Part shown: piece by piece, positions 43,694 through 53,118 of the stretch
Layout: each line of letters opens with the position of its first letter
Position numbering within the stretch: the stretch's first letter is position 1
Origin: Salinicoccus sesuvii
Lineage (GTDB): Bacteria > Bacillota > Bacilli > Staphylococcales > Salinicoccaceae
Assembly (NCBI RefSeq): GCF_042648145.1
Contig: NZ_JBHRWV010000009.1
Coordinates: forward strand, 62,001 to 126,000
Direction of reading: 5' to 3'
Length of the DNA stretch: 64,000 nt
Made by a program: the position numbers and the translations under genes
The notes under the pieces: model-generated
Seen by the model: only the letters and a program-made list of their open reading frames with translations
What the model was told of the DNA's origin: nothing
The model's database searches: none

Positions 43694-44662
43694 TTAAGCC
43701 CACCACATATCAGTCGGCGTTTCTCTGATTATAACATTCTGCAAATTCTTTACAGCAGTCTGAAAGCCTTCTTCGATGGACATCAGTCCATCTTCATGTT
43801 CAATCGATACAACATAATCGTAATCATAAGTCCTGAGTGCGCTCATCATGTTCGCCCACTCCTGGATGCCGTGTCCGAGACCGACACTTCTGAAAGTCCA
43901 GCTTCTGTTCTTGATCTCGCCATACGGGTTCATATCGAGATATCCATACATGTTCAGGTTATCGTCATCGATGTAAGTATCTTTAGCATGGAAATGATGG
44001 ATCGCATTCTCGCGTCCGAGTATTTTTATCGCTGCTACAGGATTGATTCCTTGCCACCACATATGACTTGGATCGAGGTTTGCACCAATATATTCATTCG
44101 TTTCTTTCCTCAGTTCGAGCATCGTATGTGGCGAATGTACAAGGAAGCCACCGTGCAGTTCGAGACCAATCTTAACGTCATGCGCTTTTGCCAGCTCTGC
44201 TATGTCTTGCCAATATGGGATGAGCTTGTTTTTCCACTGCCACTCCTTGATTTGGGAGTATTCTTCAGGCCATGGCGTGACCGGCCAGTTGACAGCTGTA
44301 TCCGTTTCATTACCTGCCGGTGTACCGCTGAAGGTATTGACTACTGGTACATCCAGAAGTGCGGCAAGTTCGATCGATTTGCGCAAAGCAGTATCTGATG
44401 CCTCGCGCAAGGAGGATTCCGGTGAAATCGGGTTACCGTGACAGCTAAATGCACTGATGATTAGGCCACGTGATGCAAATTTATCAATATAGGCATTTCT
44501 AGCAGATTCCGATTCCAGCAGTTCATCAAGGTTACAGTGCTTACTACCAGGATAGCCGCCAGTTCCAATTTCAACTGCATCCAGACCGGATGCTTTGACA
44601 TAATCTAGCATTTCTTCGAGTTCCATGTTCTGGAACAATGGGTTGAATACTCCGAGTTTCAT
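43694..44662 (-). CDS. Sugar phosphate isomerase/epimerase (TIM barrel)
   Basis: 322 residues. KASGLDAVEIGTGGYPGSKH and LGLELHGGFLVH-type metal ligands, GANLDPSHMWWQGI and HFHAKDTY fit the AP_endonuc_2 barrel family (IolE, 3-keto-sugar processing enzymes). Between two Gfo/Idh/MocA genes and the ATPase gene; likely acts on the oxidized sugar. The substrate is inferred only. Confidence 0.85.
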   Translation of the reverse strand: MKLGVFNPLFQNMELEEMLDYVKASGLDAVEIGTGGYPGSKHCNLDELLESESARNAYIDKFASRGLIISAFSCHGNPISPESSLREASDTALRKSIELAALLDVPVVNTFSGTPAGNETDTAVNWPVTPWPEEYSQIKEWQWKNKLIPYWQDIAELAKAHDVKIGLELHGGFLVHSPHTMLELRKETNEYIGANLDPSHMWWQGINPVAAIKILGRENAIHHFHAKDTYIDDDNLNMYGYLDMNPYGEIKNRSWTFRSVGLGHGIQEWANMMSALRTYDYDYVVSIEHEDGLMSIEEGFQTAVKNLQNVIIRETPTDMWWA

Positions 44663-44673
44663 CTATTTGCCTC

Positions 44674-45705
44674 CTATAGTCTGATGCTACGTTGTTCCTT
44701 TGAGCTCAAGTAGATTGCTTCTATGATCTTCGATACTTCCTTTGCTTCTGTCGACTTTACTGTCAGTGGTGTATTATATTTAATTGCTGAAATAAAATTC
44801 TCCGCTTGCAATCTGCTGAAGGTTTCATCGACTTTTATGTAGTCGATGCGCATGGTCGTCATAAGATCTTCGTCTGCCTGATTGACCTTCATATCGAAAA
44901 CATCCAGTCCCGCTTTCGCACCCGAAATACTGATATGGTTCTCATCCTCCGGGATATTTGCGGCCCAACTTGTTTCAAACAGCATCGATGCGCCATTGTT
45001 GAAGCGGATGAATGCACTGACATGGTCCTCGACTTCAAAAGAATCCCGATTGAATTGTCCCCATTCGTTGACTGTATTGGAGCGGCTCAGTTGGTTGTAG
45101 GTCGAGCTCGACACTTCTATCGGCTTTACTTCTCCCATTAGATACATTGCTAAATCGAGTAGGTGGCAACCATAATCAATCAACGCACCGCCACCTTGGA
45201 GTTCCTGATTGGTGAACACGCCCCACCCAGGCACCTTACGGCGTCTGAGCCCTTTTACACGGACGACTAATGGCTCACCGATCGTTCCCCGTTCAATAAT
45301 CTTCTTGGCTGCGATGGCTTCCTTCATAAAGCGATAATGGTAGGCGATGTGCAGCTTCACACCGTTCTTTTCCTCTGCTTCGATCATTGCATTGCATTCC
45401 TCTGTCGTCATTGCCATCGGTTTCTCACAGAGTACATGCTTGCCGTTGTTCATGGCATCTATGGCAATTGGCGCGTGATACTTATTTGGTGTGGAAATGA
45501 CCACCGCATCCACATGGGAATACATATCTTCGACATTAGAAAAGACCTCAGGAATACCAAGCTCATTCGCCACTTTCATGGCACGTTCCTGGTTGACATC
45601 CTGAACCGCCGTAATATCTACTTCGTCGAAAGTTCTGAAAGTGGGGATGTGGCGCCCCGTCGCTATCCCACCGACGCCTATGAAACCCAGTCTGATTTTG
45701 GACAT
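44674..45705 (-). CDS. Gfo/Idh/MocA family dehydrogenase (second)
   Basis: 343 residues. N-terminal Rossmann GFIGVGGIATGRHIPTF, then VLCEKPMAMTTEECNAMIEA (the conserved EKP) and a C-terminal GFO_IDH domain with GGALIDYGCHLLDLAMY. NAD(P)-dependent oxidation of a sugar or derivative. Paralogue of its upstream neighbour. Confidence 0.9.
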   Translation of the reverse strand: MSKIRLGFIGVGGIATGRHIPTFRTFDEVDITAVQDVNQERAMKVANELGIPEVFSNVEDMYSHVDAVVISTPNKYHAPIAIDAMNNGKHVLCEKPMAMTTEECNAMIEAEEKNGVKLHIAYHYRFMKEAIAAKKIIERGTIGEPLVVRVKGLRRRKVPGWGVFTNQELQGGGALIDYGCHLLDLAMYLMGEVKPIEVSSSTYNQLSRSNTVNEWGQFNRDSFEVEDHVSAFIRFNNGASMLFETSWAANIPEDENHISISGAKAGLDVFDMKVNQADEDLMTTMRIDYIKVDETFSRLQAENFISAIKYNTPLTVKSTEAKEVSKIIEAIYLSSKEQRSIRL

Positions 45706-45714
45706 TTACAACAC

Positions 45715-46740
45715 CTATTCTCCAGTTATAATCTTATTCGTTCTATCTGATTCGAATGCAGCCAGTATGATTTCAACTGATTTCCTGGCATCTTCAGCCG
45801 TTACAGGTACACGCTCTTCCTTTGCAAGTGCGTCGATAAAAGCTTCCATGACAAGCGATTTCTTGCTCTGGCCTTCGTCGTCATTCGTCTGAATTCCGCC
45901 ATAGTTCTCGCGGATTACTTCTCCTTTGTCGCTTGTAAAGATGAAGGAATGCTCAGTATCATCGAGGAGGTTAAGCACGCCCTTCTCGCCATATATGACC
46001 GTCGAGTTATCTTCCTCTCCATTGAATGACCAACTTGCTTGGAGCGTACCGACTGCGTTCGATTCTGTACGCAGAATACATACAGCATTATCATCAACAT
46101 TAGAGAATGCTTTTGCTTCCTGCGAAATGAAACCACCGACATCAACGATCTCCTCGCCAAGGATGTAGCGCATCAAATCTGCCTTGTGCACGCCTAGATC
46201 TCCCATGGCTCCCATTGCTGCCTGCTCTTTTTTAAAGAACCAGCTATCTTTACCATCGACACTCCAGCCCTCCGGACCACCGTGACCAAATGTAGTTCTA
46301 AAAGCGTAAATCTTGCCAAGCTTCCCCTCGGCGATATAGTCGCGTGCTACTTGATGTTCTTTAATCAGACGCTGGTTGTGTCCGACCATCAACTGCTTGC
46401 CAGACTGCTTTTCAGCTTCAATCATACGATCCATCTCGTCCACGGTAATGCCCATCGGTTTCTCACACAATACATGCTTGCCTGCTTTGAGCGCAGCAAT
46501 GGATATTTCAGCATGTTTGTAATTTGGTGTACAGACACTGACAGCGTCGACGGACTTGTCGGCTAGAAGTTCATTGTAGTCCCTATACACCTTGCCTCCA
46601 TAGATCTCTTGCTGAGCCTCAGCCCGTTCGATAACCGGATCACAGAAAGCAACCAGCTGTACATTTTCAATATCGGTATATTCTGCTATATGCCGTTTGA
46701 CTCCAATGCTGCCGCACCCGATAATACCAACGTTAATCAT
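45715..46740 (-). CDS. Gfo/Idh/MocA family dehydrogenase (first)
   Basis: 341 residues. GIIGCGSIGVKRHIAEY, the EKP motif in VLCEKPMGITVDEMDRMI, and GAMGDLGVHKADLMRYILG. Overlaps thuA by one base (TAATG). Homologous position to ThuB in thuAB loci, where such enzymes make 3-keto sugars; the exact sugar here is unknown. Confidence 0.9.
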   Translation of the reverse strand: MINVGIIGCGSIGVKRHIAEYTDIENVQLVAFCDPVIERAEAQQEIYGGKVYRDYNELLADKSVDAVSVCTPNYKHAEISIAALKAGKHVLCEKPMGITVDEMDRMIEAEKQSGKQLMVGHNQRLIKEHQVARDYIAEGKLGKIYAFRTTFGHGGPEGWSVDGKDSWFFKKEQAAMGAMGDLGVHKADLMRYILGEEIVDVGGFISQEAKAFSNVDDNAVCILRTESNAVGTLQASWSFNGEEDNSTVIYGEKGVLNLLDDTEHSFIFTSDKGEVIRENYGGIQTNDDEGQSKKSLVMEAFIDALAKEERVPVTAEDARKSVEIILAAFESDRTNKIITGE

Positions 46741-47456
46741 TATGATTTCTCCTTTATCTGTTCCAAAGGTTGGTGGTTCCCGTAGACATGCTTCCTACCG
46801 TGCCCGCTGCCGACCCAGTCCACACCATTTTTAATGACCGTTTGGACATTTGCATCGTAGTAGGTCGGATGGGTTTCATGACCTGGACGGAAGTAGAATA
46901 TTTTACCGTTACCTCGCTTGAAAGTACATGCACTTCTGAACACTTCTCCACCTTCAAACCAGCTGAGCATGATTAGTTCGTCAGGTACAGGTATATCGAA
47001 ATGCTCACCGTACATCTCTTCTTGGGGCAGTTCAAAGTACTCCCCTAATCCGTCTACAATTGGATGTGTTGGATCTACTACCCATAGGCGCTCCTTCTCC
47101 TGAGCTTCCCGCCACTTCAAGTCACAGGATGTCCCCATGAGTAATTTGAAGGGTTTAGAGAAGTGTGCGGAATGGAGCACGACGAGTCCCATACCATCCC
47201 ATACGCGTTGCTGCACTTTTTCGGCAATTTCATCTGATACTTCATCGTGCGCCTTATGGCCCCACCATACGAGCACATCTGTATTATTCAGTACTTCGTC
47301 TGTCAGACCATGTTCAGATTCGTCGAGTGTTGCTGTTGTTACCTCGTGACCGTCAAGAAAACTTGCGATTTGCGCATGAATACCTTCAGGATAGATGTTT
47401 CCTACCTCTTCATTTTCTTTCTCGTGCCTGTATTCGTTCCAAACCGTGACTTTCAT
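46740..47456 (-). CDS. ThuA-like (trehalose utilization) protein
   Basis: 238 residues. VTVWNEYRHEKENEEVGNIY, then VLVWWGHKAHDEV and FYFRPGHETHPTYYD are ThuA-domain features (class I glutamine-amidotransferase-like fold). ThuA acts with ThuB in disaccharide breakdown in rhizobia. Follows the lacI-type gene by one base. Confidence 0.9.
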   Translation of the reverse strand: MKVTVWNEYRHEKENEEVGNIYPEGIHAQIASFLDGHEVTTATLDESEHGLTDEVLNNTDVLVWWGHKAHDEVSDEIAEKVQQRVWDGMGLVVLHSAHFSKPFKLLMGTSCDLKWREAQEKERLWVVDPTHPIVDGLGEYFELPQEEMYGEHFDIPVPDELIMLSWFEGGEVFRSACTFKRGNGKIFYFRPGHETHPTYYDANVQTVIKNGVDWVGSGHGRKHVYGNHQPLEQIKEKS

Positions 47457-48470
47457 TTAACTTCCTCCTTGTGTAGATTGCCGCTCTATAATGCGCGTCG
47501 GCACAGTGATGTTCTTTTTGGACCTATTGGGATCCTTTATCAGCATGATGATTTCCTCGCCCGCCTCTCTACCGAGTGTTTGAGGGAAGATATCCACCGT
47601 TGTCTGGGGCGGGGAGGCAAGCTTAGTCAGTAATGAATCACTGAATGTTGCAGTAGCAACATCACTTGGAATACGTATTTCCAATTGATAGAGATAAGAG
47701 AGGATTCTCGAATTCAGTACGCCATCTAAAGTCAACAGGGCTTGAGGTCGACCGTTGCGGAAAAGAGATTCCAACATATGACGAATGGACTCCCCTTCAT
47801 CTTCGCATTTTACCACTCTACCCCTCTCACTCAAACCAAATGTCTCCATAGCCACTTCGAACCCTTTAATTCTATCTTTCGCGACAGCGAAAACGTCGTT
47901 ATCTACGACCATTACAATTTCACTATACCCTTTTCGAATCAATAATTCAGTGATTGCATATGCTGACTGAACATTATCATTGTCCACATGGGTAATGTCG
48001 TTATTACCGAAAATATTCTTCCCTATGACGACATAAGGAAAACCTTCCGTATTGAGGAAATGCGCTATAGGGTCGTCCATTCTCGAATAGAGAAGAATAA
48101 AACCATCCACTTGTTTAGAACCAATTAGTTCTTTTACTTCTGTCAGAAGACTATCATCGTTCGATGCCGAGGTGGTCAAGGTCGAAAAACCATTTTCTCT
48201 GCAAGCTTTTGAAACGCCAAGATTTACTTCGGAGTAGAAAGGATTCAAATTTACTTCATGAACACCACTTTTGATTACCAAGCCAATGGTATTAGCCCGA
48301 TTCGTCACGAGGTTTCGTGCTGTAATATTCGGTGTGTATCCGATCTCTTCCATTATTTTTTTTACTCTTTTTTTTGTAGGTGTGCTGATACCTTCATGAT
48401 CTTTGATCACTCTGGAAACAGTGGAAGGAGAAACCCCTGCAAGTTTAGCTACATCTTTTATTGTCACCAT
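47457..48470 (-). CDS. LacI family transcriptional regulator
   Basis: 337 residues. N-terminal HTH VTIKDVAKLAGVSPSTVSRV with hinge helix, then a periplasmic-binding-protein-like effector domain. Encoded inside the sugar operon it likely controls; TGCAAACGATTGCA at 51627 and 55909 is a typical LacI-family operator. The effector is probably the imported sugar or a product. Confidence 0.9.
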   Translation of the reverse strand: MVTIKDVAKLAGVSPSTVSRVIKDHEGISTPTKKRVKKIMEEIGYTPNITARNLVTNRANTIGLVIKSGVHEVNLNPFYSEVNLGVSKACRENGFSTLTTSASNDDSLLTEVKELIGSKQVDGFILLYSRMDDPIAHFLNTEGFPYVVIGKNIFGNNDITHVDNDNVQSAYAITELLIRKGYSEIVMVVDNDVFAVAKDRIKGFEVAMETFGLSERGRVVKCEDEGESIRHMLESLFRNGRPQALLTLDGVLNSRILSYLYQLEIRIPSDVATATFSDSLLTKLASPPQTTVDIFPQTLGREAGEEIIMLIKDPNRSKKNITVPTRIIERQSTQGGS

Positions 48471-48489
48471 TTCACACTAACCCTTCTAG

Positions 48490-49311
48490 TTACTTAACCG
48501 CACCATCCGATACCCCTTTGATGATATGCTTTTGGGCTATGAAGTATCCGATAATGACAGGAATGATGGAAATCGTCAAACCCGCAAGTGCCAATGTCCA
48601 TTGCTTGGTGTACTGTCCAAAGAAGAGGAACAATTTGAGCGGGATTGTTTCATCCCCTCGACCAAGTACCAGACTTGGGAGCAGGAAGTCGTTCCAAATC
48701 CATATTACGTTCAAAATGGCCACTGTAATACCGATCGGTCTCAGTAGTGGGAAGATGACATGCCAGAACGTCTGCCATTTTGTCGCACCGTCAATTTTTG
48801 CTGCTTCATCTAAAGATATCGGTATATTTTTAAGGGCACCATGGTAGAGGAATAGCGAAAGACCTGATCCAAAGCCTATGTACATGAAGATCAGTCCCCA
48901 CTTATTCAGACTTTGTAACTCACTGAATATCTTAACCAATGGAATCATTACCGATTGGAATGGAATAAGCATCGAAGCGACAAATAGAAAGAATATCAGG
49001 CCGCTGACCTTACTCTTATTCCTTGATAACGCATATGCAGCCATAGCTGAAAAGAAAACAATGCATATAATACTGAGTGAAGTGACCAAGAAAGAGTTGA
49101 AGAATGTTCTCAGAAAATCAAGTTCTTGGAATGCCTGAACGAAGTTCTGAAACACAGGCTCACTCGGTGGTGCCAAAGTATTTTCAAACATTTCGCGTTT
49201 TGTCTTGAATGCATTTACGAGCATGATGTAAAAAGGGGAAAGCCATAGAAGCGCGAGCAGTATGCCGACAATCTCTAGAATGATACGGCCGGTGGTCTTT
49301 TTCTTCTTCAT
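48490..49311 (-). CDS. Carbohydrate ABC transporter permease (MalG type)
   Basis: 273 residues, six membrane helices, with the EAA loop ISLDEAAKIDGATKWQTFWH for ATPase contact. One-base overlap with the partner permease gene. Forms the channel with the MalF-type protein. Confidence 0.92.
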   Translation of the reverse strand: MKKKKTTGRIILEIVGILLALLWLSPFYIMLVNAFKTKREMFENTLAPPSEPVFQNFVQAFQELDFLRTFFNSFLVTSLSIICIVFFSAMAAYALSRNKSKVSGLIFFLFVASMLIPFQSVMIPLVKIFSELQSLNKWGLIFMYIGFGSGLSLFLYHGALKNIPISLDEAAKIDGATKWQTFWHVIFPLLRPIGITVAILNVIWIWNDFLLPSLVLGRGDETIPLKLFLFFGQYTKQWTLALAGLTISIIPVIIGYFIAQKHIIKGVSDGAVK

Positions 49312-50177
49312 TACAGCTCCACCTCTTTTTTCTTATTATAGTAGACTTGTGTAAGACTTAATATCGCGACGATGATGAAGAACACAACAGCCTTGGCTTG
49401 TGCCAGCCCCATAGTATTCATAGCAAATGCCGTATCGACGATATCCATCGCTATCATTTTCGTGGAGCCGCCAGGCCCGCCGCCAGTGAGTGAGAGGTTC
49501 TGATCATATATTTTAAATGCACCAGAAAGCGTCAGGAACATACTTACTGTAAACGCAGGTGCAACCAACGGCATGATTACGTTTTTGAGCTTCTGTCCAT
49601 AGCTTGCTCCGTCTATGTCGGCTGCTTCAAGAAGTTCATCAGGTATGCTCTGCAAGTAGGCGATATAGATGATCATGATGTAGCCAGCCATCTGCCAGAC
49701 GTGAAGAATCACGAGCCCCCAAAACCCTGTTGCGGGTGTTGCGAGCCAACCTTGGAGCATTTCAATACCAAGAGCGTTACCTAGAGCATTGAAAATATTC
49801 GTAAATATGAACTGCCAGACAAACCCAAGAATTAGACCGCCGATCAAATTCGGCATGAAGAATATCGTCCTCAGGAAATCCTTAGATTTTATGTAGCTCG
49901 TTACGATAAGAGCCAATGAAAAGCCGACAATATTGATGAGTATCACGGTTACTATCGCATACTTAAATGTAAACCAAAGCGCACTTAGAAAAGTAGGATC
50001 GGTTAATAGATTCTGGTAGTTCTGTAAACCGGTGAACACCGGTGTCTGCGCCATGTCTCCAGTCCAGTCAGTTAGAGAGTAGTAAATCCCCCACACGAAT
50101 GGAACTACAACAACAATCAATAAGGCAGCCAGAACGGGAGCAACAAACACCCAATACATGATATTTTTGGTTTTCAC
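49311..50177 (-). CDS. Carbohydrate ABC transporter permease (MalF type)
   Basis: 288 residues, six membrane helices; EAA loop IPDELLEAADIDGASYGQKL. 54 bp after the binding-protein gene. Confidence 0.92.
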   Translation of the reverse strand: MKTKNIMYWVFVAPVLAALLIVVVVPFVWGIYYSLTDWTGDMAQTPVFTGLQNYQNLLTDPTFLSALWFTFKYAIVTVILINIVGFSLALIVTSYIKSKDFLRTIFFMPNLIGGLILGFVWQFIFTNIFNALGNALGIEMLQGWLATPATGFWGLVILHVWQMAGYIMIIYIAYLQSIPDELLEAADIDGASYGQKLKNVIMPLVAPAFTVSMFLTLSGAFKIYDQNLSLTGGGPGGSTKMIAMDIVDTAFAMNTMGLAQAKAVVFFIIVAILSLTQVYYNKKKEVEL

Positions 50178-50231
50178 ATTAACACCTCATTTAAGAAATA
50201 ATGGAGCAATATAATTGCTCCATCATCATTC

Positions 50232-51539
50232 CTATTGTCTATTATCTTCCCAATATGTTTGAGAGTTTTCTATAACTTCTTCCCAAGTAATGTCACCAGA
50301 GATATACTGTTGCACATTATCGCCAAATATATCTTCAGAGAAACCGGTTGGATAACCTAGGAATACCCAGCCGCTTGTGTTTCCTTCTTCAGAGTACTCA
50401 TAGATCTCTTTAGAAAGTGGATCTGCAATCTGACTTGTATCATAATCTTCGAATGCTGGAATGAAGTTAAAATCGTTCAGGACAACGTCCTTACCTTCGT
50501 CGGAAGTATACATCCAATCGAGGAAATCGACTGCTGCTTCTTGAACATTATCCTCAGCACCGGAGTTTACTACCCAGTACTGTGGCACACCTACAGGCAT
50601 TTTAGATTCTCCCGCAACCGGGATGGGGATGATTCCTGAGTTTTCTGCTACATCCGGTGCAATCTGCTCGATGGATGGATACGCCCAGTTTCCTTGCTGG
50701 ATCATCGCCACCTTTTCCATGGAGTACAATGCTTCGACCTGTTGGGAGTAGTCAAGGCTCAGTACAGGCTGCTCCGAATATTCAACTTGCATGTCGATAT
50801 AGTTTTTAAGTTCGTCAGAAAGTTCAAATTCAACTGTGTCGGACTCGAATGCTTCTGTCACACTGTCATTAAATTCAGGTGCCAAGAAAGAACTACTGGA
50901 GTGGTTACCGTACACCCATCTCTCTTTACCCGGGAATGCGAAAACTGCATCTAGACCAAGTTCTTCTTTCATACCGTCCAGTGTTTCAACGGCACTCTGT
51001 AGATCTTCCATTGTTGTCAACTCGTCAGGATTGATGCCTGCCTCCTCGAAAATCGATTTATTGTAAATCAACCCATAACCTTCGAGATTGTAAGGGATTC
51101 CATAAACTTGATCATCTATGGTGACTGACTCAAGTGTACCTTCGAGTGCTGCATCTACAGCTTCGGAGTTTTCAATCGGTGCAATGCGGTCCTTGTGATC
51201 TTCATAGGCTTGCGGTCCACCGATGTTGAAAATATCAGGCTCATTTCCAGAAGCGATTTTCGACTTCAGTGTCGCGCCATAGTCGTTACCGCCCCCTACT
51301 GTTTCGACGTTGATTGTAACGTTGGGATTCTCCTCTTCGTATTGTGCCACGAGACTTTCAAATTGCTCTTTAAACTCAACTTTGAACTGATAGAGGTCTA
51401 TCGTTACGCTATCTCCTTCAGCGCTGTCTCCCCCGGTTTCTTCAGACACTGAACCGCCGGCATCTCCGCTATTTCCACAGGCGCCAAGCATCAGCATTGT
51501 TGCGAAAAGAAAAGCATAGTTCCACTTGAACTTCTTCAT
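50232..51539 (-). CDS. Extracellular sugar-binding lipoprotein
   Basis: 435 residues from the ATG at 51539 (AGGGG 8 nt upstream; an in-frame ATG at 51557 lacks a site). Lipobox LMLGACGN, Ser/Gly/Glu linker, then the SBP_bac_1 fold (FESLVAQYEEENPNVTINVE). Captures the sugar for the importer. First gene of the nine-gene operon, which has a sigma-A promoter with a cre site and a LacI-type operator. Confidence 0.92.
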   Translation of the reverse strand: MKKFKWNYAFLFATMLMLGACGNSGDAGGSVSEETGGDSAEGDSVTIDLYQFKVEFKEQFESLVAQYEEENPNVTINVETVGGGNDYGATLKSKIASGNEPDIFNIGGPQAYEDHKDRIAPIENSEAVDAALEGTLESVTIDDQVYGIPYNLEGYGLIYNKSIFEEAGINPDELTTMEDLQSAVETLDGMKEELGLDAVFAFPGKERWVYGNHSSSSFLAPEFNDSVTEAFESDTVEFELSDELKNYIDMQVEYSEQPVLSLDYSQQVEALYSMEKVAMIQQGNWAYPSIEQIAPDVAENSGIIPIPVAGESKMPVGVPQYWVVNSGAEDNVQEAAVDFLDWMYTSDEGKDVVLNDFNFIPAFEDYDTSQIADPLSKEIYEYSEEGNTSGWVFLGYPTGFSEDIFGDNVQQYISGDITWEEVIENSQTYWEDNRQ

Positions 51540-51558
51540 CTTTACATCCCCTCTCATA

Positions 51559-51572
51559 TGTAAGCGTTATCA
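51559..51572. promoter_or_regulatory. cre site (CcpA) of the sugar operon
   Basis: TGTAAGCGTTATCA fits TGWAANCGNTNWCA at every position. It lies roughly 10-25 bp past the expected transcription start, where CcpA would block elongation when glucose is available. Confidence 0.75.
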
Positions 51573-51589
51573 TTTCGCTTATAAATTAG

Positions 51590-51640
51590 ATTTTATATTC
51601 GAAACAATGGTAAGTCAACACTTTTCTGCAAACGATTGCA
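51590..51640 (-). promoter_or_regulatory. Sugar operon promoter and LacI-type operator
   Basis: On the minus strand, -35 TTGACT (51613..51618), 17-bp spacer, -10 TAAAAT (51590..51595). The palindrome-like operator TGCAAACGATTGCA (51627..51640) lies 8 bp upstream of the -35. The same operator in the same place precedes the truncated binding-protein gene at 55828. Confidence 0.7.
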
Positions 51641-52004
51641 CAAATAATTTTCAGTATCATAAAGCATTGATGAAAAGTACCAAGACGCTAATACAAAAAA
51701 CTACCGAAGAAAAGCATTTCAGTATGTCAGAAAGAAATAATATAGGTATACGCTTTTTACTTAGTATGGATCACCTACACGATGTATGCTAAAAAATATT
51801 TTGGTATATTTAGAAATACTATATAGAAAAACTAGATATAGAATTTACAGATTTAACTAGTAAGTATACATTTGAGACATTAAAATGATAATGATATTTA
51901 TTTAGATTCATAAGTTGGATTTCCTAGAAAGAAAGTTGTGTAAGTTTAATCGGATTAACTATAAGAGGATTGCAATAAACTTCGCAGAATAGGGGGGTGC
52001 TTTT
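51641..52004. other. AT-rich spacer without a recognised gene
   Basis: No supported ORF, no strong hairpin. It marks the start of the second accessory patch (51.8-55.6 kb), where base composition becomes distinctly AT-rich. Confidence 0.4.
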
Positions 52005-52223
52005 ATGACTTTGGATAATAATATTGAAGAAAATACGGTAAAAGGTAGTAAGGACGAGGAAGTACAACAATTCAAAACAACATCAATGCGTATCGACAGT
52101 GAAGTAAAGAAGAATCTTGAAAGTGTACAATGGGATGTACAAGCTAATGAGAGAATCCGCCTGTCTCTCTCCGATACAGTCCAATGGTTAATCAATCAGT
52201 ATGAGAAGAATAAAGATAAGTAA
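52005..52223 (+). CDS. Small putative ribbon-helix-helix protein
   Basis: 72 residues, GGGGGGTG before the ATG. The segment KTTSMRIDSEVKKNLESV followed by RLSLSDTVQWLINQY has the strand-helix-helix pattern of CopG/ParD-like DNA-binding proteins found on plasmids. Acidic N-terminus. No antitoxin partner is visible next to it. Confidence 0.5.
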   Translation: MTLDNNIEENTVKGSKDEEVQQFKTTSMRIDSEVKKNLESVQWDVQANERIRLSLSDTVQWLINQYEKNKDK

Positions 52224-52323
52224 TAATTGCAATATGATGAATTACTAATAGAGATGTTCCTTTCAAATAAATCAAGGATTTGTACAGTGAACACCGTTAA
52301 TAGGATGTAAAACTGTTCTAAGT

Positions 52324-52351
52324 AGCTATATAGGAGCTTGCCTATATAGCT
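52324..52351 (+). terminator. Terminator after the small RHH-like gene
   Basis: 11-bp perfect stem AGCTATATAGG / CCTATATAGCT with a 6-nt loop, then TTATTTTTTTG on the plus strand. Confidence 0.8.
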
Positions 52352-52366
52352 TTATTTTTTTGTTGT

Positions 52367-52398
52367 GTGACTGAATAAAATATACTTCAATCAGTCAC
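52367..52398. repeat. Inverted repeat upstream of the serine recombinase gene
   Basis: GTGACTGA (52367..52374) and TCAGTCAC (52391..52398), 16-bp centre, about 50 bp before the recombinase start. The position fits a resolvase binding (res) site. Confidence 0.4.
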
Positions 52399-52450
52399 TA
52401 CATAAAGGTTGATTCTAAAGGGTTTTAAACGTCCGAAAAGGGTGTCTAAA

Positions 52451-53059
52451 ATGACAAAGATCGGTTACGCAAGGGTAAGTACAATAGGACAAAACGAAGA
52501 ACGACAAATCAAGCCGCTTAAAGGTTATAGTTGCGAAAAGATTTTTATAGATAAGCAATCGGGAAAAGACTTCAATCGGACAGAATATAAGAATATGAAA
52601 AACTATGTAAGAGAGAAAGACACCATCGTTTTTGTAGAGCTTGATCGTCTAGGTAGAAATAAAAATGAGATCAATAAAGAATGGGAATATTTTATTAATA
52701 AAGATGTTGATATTGTTGTTCTGGATATGCCTTTACTTGATACGACAAAATATCAAGATGACCTGGGAAAACTATTACTTAATCTTGCGAAAGAAATAAT
52801 ATCTTACAATGCTGAACAGGAACGAATAAGGATACTCGAAAGGCAAACACAAGGCATCGAGATTGCCAAGCGTGAAGGAAAATATAAAAGTCGTAGCAAA
52901 AGCTATAGTGCCACTAGCAAAAATAAAGAAAAACGTCGGTTATATTTTTTAGTCATCGAGTATCTAAATAAGAAGAAGCCTATAAAACAAATTGCAGAAG
53001 AATTGAGCATGAGTAGAGATACTGTTTACAGAATCAAAAATGAAATAGAGAACAAATAA
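52451..53059 (+). CDS. Serine recombinase (resolvase/invertase family)
   Basis: 202 residues from the ATG at 52451 (MTKIGYARVSTIGQNEERQ). The catalytic Ser is in ARVSTIGQ; FVELDRLGRN carries the conserved Arg pair, and a C-terminal HTH (KQIAEELSMSRDTVYRI) binds DNA. Length and form match small plasmid/transposon resolvases. The frame upstream to 52409 lacks family similarity. Confidence 0.88.
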   Translation: MTKIGYARVSTIGQNEERQIKPLKGYSCEKIFIDKQSGKDFNRTEYKNMKNYVREKDTIVFVELDRLGRNKNEINKEWEYFINKDVDIVVLDMPLLDTTKYQDDLGKLLLNLAKEIISYNAEQERIRILERQTQGIEIAKREGKYKSRSKSYSATSKNKEKRRLYFLVIEYLNKKKPIKQIAEELSMSRDTVYRIKNEIENK

Positions 53060-53070
53060 TTTTCGTTCTC
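53048..53070 (+). terminator. Terminator of the recombinase gene
   Basis: Short 6-bp stem GAGAAC / GTTCTC overlapping the stop region, followed by TTTTTATTTA on the plus strand. Confidence 0.55.
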
Positions 53071-53089
53071 TTTTTATTTAAGAAAATAA

Positions 53090-53118
53090 AAATAACGAGC
53101 TATTATAGCTCGTTATTT
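53090..53118. terminator. Terminator of the 53375-53103 gene
   Basis: 13-bp perfect stem (53090..53102 with 53106..53118), 3-nt loop. It overlaps the 3' end of the small membrane protein gene and works on the minus strand with a T-rich tail (TTTTTATTTT). Confidence 0.7.

Noticed and set aside
43628..44398. Plus-strand frame of 256 aa opposite the isomerase gene
   Set aside because: Antisense; the minus-strand protein has clear family motifs and good operon spacing.
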